Program-made: the position numbers and the translations under genes
Shown: piece after piece, positions 61,501-64,000 of the stretch
How positions within the stretch are numbered: position 1 is the first letter of the stretch
How the letters are laid out: every line of letters begins with the position of its first letter
Source of the DNA: Siderastrea siderea
Lineage: Eukaryota; Cnidaria; Anthozoa; Scleractinia; Rhizangiidae
Length of the DNA stretch: 64,000 nucleotides
Direction: 5' to 3'
NCBI GenBank assembly: GCA_964030785.1
Contig: OZ034970.1
Span: 18,162,911 to 18,226,910 of the forward strand
The notes under the pieces: model-generated
What the model was told of the DNA's origin: nothing
The model's input: the letters and a program-made list of their open reading frames with translations, nothing else
Database searches by the model: none

Positions 61501-62822
61501 GCACCCTAAGTCTCAAATAAGTCTTAGTTCTCTGCATTTCTTCAACGATCAGTTGTACTGTGGATCAACCATCTTATTTTGTCCTTCTTAGACAAAATTA
61601 ATCACAAATTTATTGTCCTTGCCCAATGAACTTATCACTGAAAGGAAGTGACAATGCTGTGACGTGAAAATCACCAAACCATCAAATGCCCTGGGGTAGA
61701 CTAATGCACGACCCCGGGATGGGCAATGAGGAAAAATGCCCCACTAATGCCCGGGGGGGGGGGGGGGGGGGCACTGCTGGAATTGACTGATGCATTAATC
61801 TTAGAGTGCATTCTTTTGGGACTATTCTGGCTATTCTTATTCTGCTTTAGGAATAACAGAATACGTGGAATTCCAATTTCGAAAAGAACGCTCCTTCTGA
61901 AAATGGAATACCCTTGGTGGAGGTCACCTGAGAACTTCTACTATGTCTGCAGCCGCGTATGATTTCTCGCCAAAAATTTCCCAAAAGAAAGCGTAGTTCT
62001 GTCTATTCTGTGTAAAACCGCATTCCTTTTATACTGTTGATTTTGCTATCGGGAGCAGAATGAATGGAATGATATTCCGTTCATTCCAAAAACGGAATAG
62101 CTCCCAAAAGAACACAAATACCATCTATTCCGAGTATTCCTATACCGGAAAAAAGAACGTACCCTTAATTACTTAGCTACTGAAGTTTTGGCTTTCGTTA
62201 CTTTTAGGGGACTCGCGCTATATAGAGAAAAAATTGTCTGAATGCACGCGCAAAAATGACGAATTTAATTCACTCGCAAAAATGACGAATTCAATTAATT
62301 GTACAAAGTTTAGAAATAACTAAACTCAACAATAACAAAGCTGACTGTCGTAGAATCAGTGCTTAACCCTAAACAGAAGTATAGATGAGTTCTTAGGCCT
62401 AATCTCTATCGATCAGTGCTTAACCCTAAATACTGTAGATGAGTGTTTAACCGTTTTTCATTTTGTTTTCATTTGTTTTTCTCGCTATTAAACGCTCGTC
62501 ATCAAATTTGTCACTCGTCATTTTTGCGCGTGCATTCAAACAGTGTTTCACTGGTTTCTTTCCTAAGTAGCGCGAGTCCCCTAAAAGTAACGATAGCCGA
62601 AGTTTTTATATCCAAGGAAATACAATTACTCGATATCAACTTACATCTGGCGTCAAATTCTCCCCTCCACTGATCGGAAGTAAGCCTGTCTTCGACTTCA
62701 AGAACGAATATCTCTTTACTGCTGTCGATCATAAGGGTGACGACGTACTCTATCCCTCGAAATACATGTCTAGAGCTGACAACGCTATGATCAATCGGCT
62801 CAGATCTCAAGCTAGAATTCAT
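30487..62822 (-). CDS. CCDC61: Coiled-coil domain-containing protein 61 (VFL3 homologue), 17 exons
   Basis: CCDC61/VFL3 is a centrosome and basal-body protein with an XRCC4/SAS-6-like head and a microtubule-binding coiled coil; in known systems it orients basal bodies and supports spindle assembly. I joined 17 exons by GT-AG borders and phase: 1548 bp, 515 residues, against about 512 in human. The head (residues 1-~150) has HVFRGIEYVV, LEVEDRLTSDQWRGEFDARY, VEDLTHKTGNFKQF, LLTYGDLESLR and KRYLIMTYTVEFDRIHYPLP. The coiled coil spans ~155-295, ending LTNELALLKRG. A Ser/Arg-rich basic region follows with PRFDPTAYVKEKQRKQREME. The C-terminus is MMEIDARLSALQKFM, as in the human protein. Exons 14-16 are less certain than the rest. 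Introns are long and crowded with transposons. Confidence 0.93.
30960..31130 (+). repeat. Dispersed repeat with hammerhead-like core, copy 1
   Basis: It begins GATTCACTCTGACGAAGGGC and ends in CAGCACCACAGTTTCTTTA followed by GAAACTAACCTCC. The same start and end blocks occur on the minus strand at 36830-36700. No coding sequence is attached. Confidence 0.65.
30979..31003 (+). ncRNA. Hammerhead-like core in repeat copy 1
   Basis: CUGACGA, one extra A, stem GGGC/GCUC with loop UAAC, then AAAAC where GAAAC is expected (G to A). The core substitution suggests an inactive copy. Confidence 0.4.
31664..31716 (-). CDS. CCDC61: CCDC61 exon 16 (tentative)
   Basis: Acceptor GTTATTCCAG, donor CGAG/GTTAGC. 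The frame consistent with its neighbours gives TPENGPAHSKRHHLPLR. Phases (in 2, out 1) fit exon 17. This linker is poorly conserved in the family, so support is from splice signals and phase. Confidence 0.6.
31947..32053. repeat. Foldback with paired TGACGTCA sites
   Basis: Arms CTCACTCGACTCGACTTGG and CCAAGTCGTGTGAGTGAG are inverted. Inner TGACGTCA octamers lie at 31983-31990 and 32010-32017. It lies in a CCDC61 intron. Confidence 0.65.
32108..32142 (-). CDS. CCDC61: CCDC61 exon 15 (tentative)
   Basis: Acceptor CTATTTTAG and donor GTATCC, the same donor type as exon 10. In the phase needed by its neighbours it reads ERGTAVKVAAVP. An alternative donor (GTACCG, exon ending at 32113) would break the phase chain. 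Confidence 0.5.
32295..32325 (-). CDS. CCDC61: CCDC61 exon 14 (tentative)
   Basis: Acceptor CAAGAAAAG, donor GACATG/GTATGA. It reads SSSYSPDNSDM, a Ser-rich micro-exon comparable to the Ser-rich stretch of human CCDC61. An alternative acceptor 4 bp upstream would shift the frame. Confidence 0.55.
33131..33248 (-). CDS. CCDC61: CCDC61 exon 13
   Basis: Acceptor TTTGCAG, donor ACAAG/GTGAGT. It encodes GGRLRRTPSNGSIGSRHSSQ and SSVDRDYMSDHAKPRRVKT, a basic Ser/Arg-rich region. It enters in phase 1 and leaves in phase 2. Confidence 0.85.
33359..33465 (-). CDS. CCDC61: CCDC61 exon 12
   Basis: Acceptor CATTTTAG, donor TCAG/GTAGGG. It encodes RKRSRSSGSGPRARSRSLSA then DRFPRKDPGNAHVWS. It enters in phase 2 and leaves in phase 1. 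Confidence 0.85.
33821..33905. repeat. (AAT)n microsatellite
   Basis: Long AAT/AAC trinucleotide run in a CCDC61 intron. The opposite strand reads as poly-Leu, which is not a gene. Confidence 0.95.
34130..34180. repeat. (GT)n microsatellite
   Basis: About 25 GT units. Confidence 0.95.
34372..34424. repeat. (AAT)n microsatellite
   Basis: AATAATA units following an A-rich tail. A 3' tail of a retro-insertion is possible, but no coding part is attached. Confidence 0.85.
34812..36110. mobile_element. Decayed palindromic DNA transposon
   Basis: The left arm 34812-35000 (TTCGTTCAACCCTGAAG..GTGACGATTTTTTCGCG..) is inverted at 35900-36105. A second inverted pair, 35010-35160 and 35290-35450, lies inside it, so the left half is itself a hairpin. 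The interior 35720-35880 (+ strand) retains a helix-turn-helix-like peptide, ISLSQITEELVQFGAQQISM then LAVSRTIKF, preceded by a stop. This resembles the DNA-binding end of Tc1-type transposases. The superfamily is not certain. Confidence 0.55.
36354..36458. repeat. MITE, TAGCCTGTTCCAGGCGTTC ends
   Basis: The left end TAGCCTGTTCCAGGCGTTCA and onward to GATAGTGGA is exactly inverted at the right (TCCACTATCTGAACGCCTGG, then AACAGGCTA). Terminal TA fits a TA target duplication. The core TTTTTTCCCGCTCTTTCGCT also occurs at 1488-1507, next to CTCCACTATCTGAACTCCTG, so a half-copy lies in the 1271-2396 element. A diverged full copy is at 57767-57930. Confidence 0.9.
36700..36830 (-). repeat. Dispersed repeat with hammerhead-like core, copy 2
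   Basis: The minus strand starts GATTCATTCTGACGAGGGGC and ends CAGCACCACAGTTTCTTTAC then AAACTAACC. It shares both blocks with copy 1 at 30960-31130. Confidence 0.65.
36795..36819 (-). ncRNA. Hammerhead-like core in repeat copy 2
   Basis: CUGACGA, one extra G, stem GGGC/GCUC with loop UAAC, then GAAAC. Both catalytic core halves are intact, unlike copy 1. Stem I and III pairing was not established, so activity is unproven. Confidence 0.5.
37878..37928 (-). CDS. CCDC61: CCDC61 exon 11
   Basis: Acceptor GGCTGGACAG, donor GGGG/GTATGT. It encodes YVKEKQRKQREMEEARG, matching the FVKAKERKQREIQ segment of the human protein. It enters in phase 2 and leaves in phase 2. Confidence 0.92.
38663..38693 (-). 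CDS. CCDC61: CCDC61 exon 10 (31-bp micro-exon)
   Basis: Acceptor CTTTTCAG, donor ACAGC/GTATCC. It encodes AGRVPRFDPTA, the conserved RFDPTA motif that directly precedes YVKEK in exon 11. Phase in 1, out 2. The exon is only 31 bp and would be missed by simple gene prediction. Confidence 0.92.
38830..40398. mobile_element. TA-flanked TIR element carrying a retrotransposon fragment
   Basis: Ends CCGTGTGTCATGAAATTTTC and GAATATTTCATGCCACACGG are inverted and flanked by TA on both sides. Subterminal motifs ATCCGCGAAAATTT and AATTTTCGCG recur. A CR1/Jockey-like fragment (39306-40110) occupies the interior. The element lies in a CCDC61 intron. Confidence 0.7.
39306..40110 (-). pseudogene. CR1/Jockey-like non-LTR RT fragment, internally deleted
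   Basis: On the minus strand, SWLTDYLSDRF then CGIPQGSVLGPTLFALYTN (RT motif B) is followed directly by WVKHVRLLGVTIDDRLSW, LLPSVPYGLVVWGG and MPFADVYWHSKWNSLNYLYK. The catalytic YADD segment that should lie between is missing. There is a frameshift after 39564. It is a dead copy. Confidence 0.75.
40601..40800. other. Assembly gap (200 N)
   Basis: Exactly 200 N bases, inside a CCDC61 intron. Confidence 0.99.
40915..41046. repeat. Foldback MITE
   Basis: GGCTGAAAGATTGTCC near the left and GGACAATCTTTCAGCC near the right are exact inverses. Outer GGCTGATAATG and CATTATTGTCCG are partial. Confidence 0.75.
41272..41556. repeat. Foldback MITE
   Basis: Arms TTTTGTACCATTCTCGTCCC ... CCTTTTGG.CAGCGCCACG ... 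GACCTCTGGCAGGG are mirrored by CCCTGCCAGAGGTC ... CGTGGCGCTGACCAAAAGG ... GGGGACGAGAATGATTTTGT. Confidence 0.8.
41718..41854 (-). CDS. CCDC61: CCDC61 exon 9
   Basis: Acceptor ATTGACTTAG, donor TGCAG/GTAGGT. It encodes the Ser/Arg/Pro-rich linker TKPSPAQTGSSASKKTRAPR, RSISQDRRPPSKQSSTVRSR, SPSPA. It enters in phase 2 and leaves in phase 1. Confidence 0.9.
43477..44078. repeat. MITE, TTAC(T/G)TTTAGGGGACT ends (copy 1)
   Basis: Ends TTACGTTTAGGGGACTTGGG and CAAGTCCCCTAAAAGTAA are inverted. The same ends bound 62197-62591. It lies between CCDC61 exons 9 and 8, ending 74 bp from exon 8. Confidence 0.75.
44152..44234 (-). CDS. CCDC61: CCDC61 exon 8
   Basis: Acceptor TTTTATAG, donor CGAGG/GTAAGT. 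It encodes LEEIRANERNLRARCRSLTN then ELALLKRG, the end of the coiled coil (human LTSELALYKRG). It enters in phase 0 and leaves in phase 2. Confidence 0.95.
44354..44562. repeat. MITE, TAGACTTGCTCCAAGTCAC ends
   Basis: TAGACTTGCTCCAAGTCAC and GTGACTTGAAGCAAGTCTA are inverted with flanking TA. It lies between CCDC61 exons 8 and 7. Confidence 0.75.
44637..44717 (-). CDS. CCDC61: CCDC61 exon 7
   Basis: Acceptor GTCACATAG, donor GAGGAG/GTAAGT. It encodes SELMKEKNKFKRTINKKNEE and HRNLVEE, charged coiled coil. Both phases are 0. Confidence 0.93.
44940..45320. repeat. Repeats with GTAACGAGG/GGTTACTGGG motifs
   Basis: CCCGGTTACCGAG, CCCAGTAACCAGGCTGG, CTCGTTACCGATGG and GGTAACTGGGCCAGC recur in both orientations. 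This looks like a foldback MITE or a stack of two. Boundaries are not resolved. Confidence 0.45.
45972..46107 (-). CDS. CCDC61: CCDC61 exon 6
   Basis: Acceptor GTGGCTTAG, donor CTGGAG/GTATGT. It encodes NDKLVKEKMEIEKQLELFQR and EVKHVSKVNTAKEIRVLKKV, a long coiled-coil stretch. It enters in phase 2 and leaves in phase 0. Confidence 0.95.
46188..46234 (-). CDS. CCDC61: CCDC61 exon 5 (47 bp)
   Basis: Acceptor GTTTATAG, donor AAAAGGA/GTAAGT. It encodes IMKGSRTAGVAHLQK plus the first two bases of a Glu codon. Phases 0 in, 2 out fit exons 4 and 6. Confidence 0.85.
46527..47719. mobile_element. TTAA-flanked TIR element
   Basis: Inverted ends GGAGGCTCGCAACAG and CTGTTGCGAGCCTCC are flanked by TTAA (46523-46526 and 47720-47723). 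Subterminal TTTTTTGGCCTTAGG.TGTAT and ATACAGTCC.AGGCCAAAAAA are also inverted. A TTAA duplication is typical of piggyBac and Kolobok superfamilies. No transposase frame is present, so it is non-autonomous (1.19 kb). Confidence 0.8.
48126..49131. mobile_element. Non-autonomous hAT-like element, CAGTGTTCTCC ends
   Basis: Ends CAGTGTTCTCC and GGAGAACACTG are inverted and flanked by the 6-bp duplication TCTATT (48120-48125, 49132-49137). The interior (48430-48950) carries the same degenerate ACGTTTCTCCGTA array as 5240-6180 and 50140-51180. A small MITE (48303-48357) is nested inside. Confidence 0.75.
48303..48357. repeat. Short foldback, TAGCCTGCGTCGCAGACG arms
   Basis: TAGCCTGCGTCGCAGACG is exactly inverted as CGTCTGCGACGCAGGCTA with a 19-nt spacer. 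Terminal TA fits a TA duplication. Confidence 0.9.
49557..49716 (+). pseudogene. Possible Tc1-type transposase HTH remnant
   Basis: The frame reads KIDPRTKDSVKFLVQEGCVT then VKGIPKRCGISCASLHKGL. This has the spacing of a transposase helix-turn-helix (a V(K/R)xIxKRCGIS..S recognition helix). Nothing of the DDE domain follows before TAA at 49716. Confidence 0.35.
50140..51180 (+). repeat. Degenerate ACGTTTCTCCGTACGTTAG tandem array
   Basis: Cores near 50178, 50497, 50930, 50980, 51086 and 51134 plus many diverged ones, each followed by TTAGTACATT(C/T)GTAC-like text and TTAGTCTTCTC. Orientation is the same as in the arrays at 5240-6180 and 48430-48950. Confidence 0.75.
51450..52598 (+). pseudogene. 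CR1/Jockey-like non-LTR RT 3' fragment with (TTA)n tail
   Basis: Starts near the RT catalytic site (YACDDMAFYCHEN, a YADD-like motif with an extra Cys), then ITSWIHDNKLTLNVAKSKFM, EFKYHGVTINQYLTWHDHI. A stop lies at 51851. Then VILILEYASIVWG, IQVLQNRAAKMVL and NALPIEMRNLSYNTFRIPLH to a stop at 52348. It ends in a TTA microsatellite (52530-52598). It is 5'-truncated, the usual outcome of target-primed integration. Confidence 0.8.
52530..52598. repeat. (TTA)n microsatellite tail
   Basis: About 22 TTA units forming the 3' end of the retrotransposon fragment. Confidence 0.9.
53395..54245. repeat. Inverted repeat pair
   Basis: 53395-53616 and 54012-54245 are imperfect reverse complements. The two strands even give matching peptides (KQLDSVTENPF on minus, NQLDSVTEKPT on plus; CTCTCAGATA and TATCTGAGAG on DNA). 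It lies just inside the right arm of the 47853-54420 structure. Confidence 0.7.
54882..54987 (-). CDS. CCDC61: CCDC61 exon 4
   Basis: Acceptor GTTTTACAG, donor GACCAG/GTAAAC. It encodes IHYPLPLPYVGKPDPVQLQE then TIRKLREENQHLKDQ. This closes the head domain and begins the coiled coil (human IHYPLPLPYQGKPDPVVLQ). It enters in phase 2 and leaves in phase 0. Confidence 0.97.
55300..57420 (-). pseudogene. CR1/Jockey-like element: endonuclease end plus RT, broken
   Basis: The minus strand retains the AP-endonuclease C-terminal block TWYRPPNSTSGLFSDFE (about 57210-57150), the pre-RT linker (57132-56782: SLFSEVCDRHPPLHTKYIR, SPWINTEIKKLM), RT with CGVPQGMILGPLLF (56270-56205), a damaged ADNTSI site, DRISLWLAANKLTLN, and the C-terminal YNAMNSMVPEYLSSRF region. 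Many stops and frame changes interrupt it. It fills intron 3 of CCDC61 and starts about 60 bp from exon 3. Confidence 0.8.
57481..57653 (-). CDS. CCDC61: CCDC61 exon 3
   Basis: Acceptor TTTGTGACAG, donor GACAG/GTTAGC. It encodes SSNSVSVDLLTYGDLESLRS then KRYLIMTYTVEFDR, the second half of the head domain (human LDLLTYTDLESLR and KRYLILIYSVEFDR). It enters in phase 0 and leaves in phase 2. Confidence 0.97.
57767..57930. repeat. Diverged copy of the TAGCCTGTTCCAGGCGTTC MITE
   Basis: TAGCCTGCGCCAGGCATTCA on the left and TGTTTGAACACCTGGAACAA then GCTA on the right are mismatched relatives of the MITE at 36354-36458. It ends 38 bp from exon 2. Confidence 0.7.
57968..58050 (-). CDS. CCDC61: CCDC61 exon 2
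   Basis: Acceptor CATTTTTAG, donor TCAAAA/GTAAGT. It encodes VEDLTHKTGNFKQFTVFVNM then LESALSK (human IEDLTHKTGNFKQFNIFCHM). It enters in phase 1 and leaves in phase 0. Confidence 0.98.
61133..61506. repeat. MITE, GGGTGCGTTCTTTTGGGACT ends (copy 1)
   Basis: GGGTGCGTTCTTTTGGGACT and AGTCCCAAAAGAATGCACCC are inverted, flanked by TA. The interior repeats GGAATA/TATTCC motifs many times. Confidence 0.85.
61804..62164. repeat. MITE of the same family in opposite orientation (copy 2)
   Basis: Ends GAGTGCATTCTTTTGGGACT and the diverged AAAAAAGAACGTACCC. The internal order is reversed relative to copy 1 (GAGGTCACCTGAGAAC here against GTTCTCAGGTCACCTCC there). The two copies are 0.3 kb apart and could pair as a hairpin. 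Confidence 0.8.
62197..62591. repeat. MITE, GTTACTTTTAGGGGACTCGC ends (copy 2)
   Basis: GTTACTTTTAGGGGACTCGC and GCGAGTCCCCTAAAAGTAAC are exact inverses. Subterminal GCACGCGCAAAAATGACGA is inverted too. The centre has two CAGTGCTTAACCCTAAA units (about 62357 and 62414). It ends 53 bp from the donor of CCDC61 exon 1. Confidence 0.85.
62645..62822 (-). CDS. CCDC61: CCDC61 exon 1 (start)
   Basis: ATG at 62822. It encodes SSRHVFRGIEYVVTLMIDSS then LEVEDRLTSDQWRGEFDAR (human VFRGVEHAVRVM and LEVEDRMTADQWRGEFDA). The donor is CCAGAT/GTAAGT and it leaves in phase 1. The ~18 residues before VFRG are longer than in human, so the true start could be elsewhere only if upstream exons exist. Confidence 0.95.
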
Positions 62823-63205
62823 CTTGCACTGGACAATGAAACTTCACAACCTATTATCACTGGAACGTAGTCCTCTCTCACTCAGCAGTGCTGCAATTAC
62901 TAGTTATAACTTGTACATATTCTACAAAAATATTAAAGAAATAGAAGACTAAGTTTGTTGTAGACCCCATAAGACTTTGTATTTAGCGGGCGTTCTAACG
63001 GCCATTGCTATCCCACAAAACACTTCGTTGCGGTAAGAAGGAGTGGCTGCAAAGCACGAATGCATCAATAATCGGACAGCCGGGCCGACGACAGCCGACC
63101 GAAATTTCGCGCGCGCGTGTGTATTTCGTCCGCCCCACATGCACAATCGCCATCGCCAAAATTAGAGACTACTCGCAGTCTAGACAGCCACAAGGAAAGA
63201 GAACG
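62823..63205. promoter_or_regulatory. Shared CCDC61/COA6 divergent promoter region
   Basis: 383 bp separate the two divergent start codons, so both core promoters and 5' UTRs must lie here. No TATA box is obvious. A GC-rich patch with GCGCGCGCG is at about 63107-63116, as is common in housekeeping bidirectional promoters. Inferred from gene arrangement, not from known sites. Confidence 0.55.
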
Positions 63206-63349
63206 ATGCCTGCACCTACTGGAGAAGAGAGAAAGAGATGCCACGCAGCGCGAGATAGCTACTATGCTTGCCTTTCTTTAAACGATAACAGTGAATCAGC
63301 TTGCAGCAAGGAGAAGAAACTCTACGAGGGGGTATGCCCAGCAGTGTGG
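63206..63349 (+). CDS. COA6: Cytochrome c oxidase assembly factor 6, exon 1 (3' partial)
   Basis: COA6 is a small mitochondrial intermembrane-space protein that helps deliver copper to COX2 during complex IV assembly. This exon encodes 48 residues, starting MPAPTGEERKRCHAARDSYY. The Cys spacing is CHAARDSYYAC (CX9C) and CSKEKKLYEGVC (CX10C), exactly the asymmetric twin-Cys signature of COA6, followed by PAVW (human PQQW). The donor TGG/GTAGGT leaves in phase 0; the remaining exon(s) lie beyond the window or were not recognised in the last 650 bp. The ATG adjacent to the conserved EER..C block is chosen, although the frame stays open up to 63005. Confidence 0.9.
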
Positions 63350-63374
63350 GTAGGTATCAGTTAAGCTTATGTAG

Positions 63375-63755
63375 CTTAAGCTTCTTTCACACCAGCACCG
63401 AAGCATGTTTATAGCAAACATGTTTTGGGTTGCCCTCGGTGTAAAAACCTCGCAACTGACGTCATAGCATCTATTGATCAACCCGCACTGAATAGCTAGA
63501 TCAGTAGATCACTAGATCGATGGATCTGTGGATCAATAGATCGTTAGATCAGTAGATCAGTGGATCAGTACACTCATTTTCTCTCTGTTTTCGGTCGCCA
63601 TGCTTAATGTGTTTCGTCTGACCTACATCAAAACTTTCTCATGAGGTAGTTTCTATCATGGTCAGAATAAACTTGTTTTGATCATGATTCGCGTGATGCA
63701 CTCGCGATGCACACGGTGAAACATGGATGTTTTGGCCTAGTGTGAATGCAGTATT
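63375..63755. repeat. Probable MITE with CTTTCACACC/TAGTGTGAATG ends
   Basis: AGCTTCTTTCACACCAGCAC near the left and TAGTGTGAATGCAGTATTA at the right are imperfect inverses, with GAAGCATGTTT and AAACATGGATG inside. The centre is the 8-bp array 63497-63568. Located in the first COA6 intron. Confidence 0.5.
63497..63568. repeat. Nine tandem 8-bp TRGATCNN units
   Basis: Nine exact octamer steps, each T(A/G)GATC plus two variable bases. Every unit contains the palindrome GATC. Confidence 0.9.
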
Positions 63756-64000
63756 AGAGATCTGCTGAGGAGGCTCATACAGTGTAAGGGTTTTCAGTGT
63801 TGAGTGTTCTGGTGTGTTTGAAGGGGAAAGGTAAAATTTCTGGACAACCCCAGGGCTGTGAATAATGGCCGGTCAATGGACAATGTCTGGCCTGATTGGG
63901 GACCGGCCAAACGTTCACCTTGCCTGTCATGTTGACTGGTCACATTCAGTCATATTAAAATGAACTATACTAAAGTTTCCATTTTTTCGTTATACGGTGC
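63756..64000. other. COA6: COA6 intron, right edge
   Basis: No further COA6 exon is recognised. The text GACCGGCCAAACG and GGCCGGTCAATGG near 63867-63910 forms loose inverted repeats. Confidence 0.4.

Larger units (their letters stand above)
58051..62644. other. CCDC61: CCDC61 intron 1
   Basis: A 4.6-kb intron. It holds MITEs at 61133-61506, 61804-62164 and 62197-62591 and a G tract at about 61745-61764. The palindrome GCGGCCAAAATTTGGCCGC is near 60999. The frame at 58330-58605 has no recognisable family features. 59390-59710 is rich in repeated (A)TCAAT and TTGATT motifs. Confidence 0.6.

Noticed and set aside
62354..62450. Telomere-like CCCTAA text suggesting an interstitial telomere
   Set aside because: Only isolated single hexamers inside a MITE; no tandem TTAGGG/CCCTAA run.
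63005..63205. N-terminal extension of the COA6 frame
   Set aside because: The frame is open, but the text is not conserved and the ATG at 63206 sits next to the family's conserved EER..C block. It is kept as probable 5' UTR, although some mammalian isoforms do carry extensions.

Overview
The window is eukaryotic nuclear DNA. It has split genes with GT-AG introns, AT-rich intergenic sequence, microsatellites, two 200-bp N gaps (17401-17600 and 40601-40800) and many mobile-element remains. The density of small foldback/MITE elements, the Penelope-like elements (PLEs) with GIY-YIG domains, the L1/Tx1-like and CR1/Jockey-like fragments and the animal gene content point to an invertebrate metazoan. 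A hexacorallian cnidarian (stony coral or relative) is the best guess, but that is inference from repeat style, not a species call.

Four host protein genes can be supported. (1) ENOPH1 (enolase-phosphatase of methionine salvage), + strand: the last five coding exons lie between 2868 and 11536; the 5' exon(s) with the first HAD motif are upstream of the window or not recognised. (2) PRMT2 (SH3 domain plus protein arginine methyltransferase), - strand 12239-13543: a complete 434-codon gene with no intron, convergent with ENOPH1. (3) CCDC61/VFL3 (centrosome and basal-body coiled-coil protein), - strand: I rebuilt 17 small exons spread over 32 kb (62822 down to 30487). All splice phases agree and sum to 1548 bp (515 codons plus stop). 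(4) COA6 (twin CX9C/CX10C cytochrome c oxidase assembly factor), + strand: first coding exon at 63206-63349, head-to-head with CCDC61 across 383 bp.

The rest is mostly mobile-element debris. 1-2.9 kb holds a CCGGTGTC-ended inverted-repeat element. 5.1-6.7 kb holds a CAG-ended hAT-like element, with a degenerate ~51-bp tandem array, inside an ENOPH1 intron. 13.5-20.4 kb is intergenic, with foldbacks including a perfect 65-bp hairpin. 20.5-27.2 kb is a pile-up of an L1/Tx1-like fragment and three PLE copies, one inserted into another. 27.5-30.0 kb is a large foldback element. The CCDC61 introns (30.5-62.6 kb) contain a decayed palindromic DNA transposon, TA- and TTAA-flanked elements, two further CAG-ended elements with the same array, three CR1/Jockey-like fragments and several MITE families present in more than one copy.

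The most interesting signals are: hammerhead-ribozyme-like motifs at the 3' ends of two PLE copies and in two dispersed non-coding repeats; a three-member CAG-ended transposon family sharing an internal tandem array and flanked by 5-6 bp duplications; an array of nine 8-bp GATC-containing units; and the intronless PRMT2.
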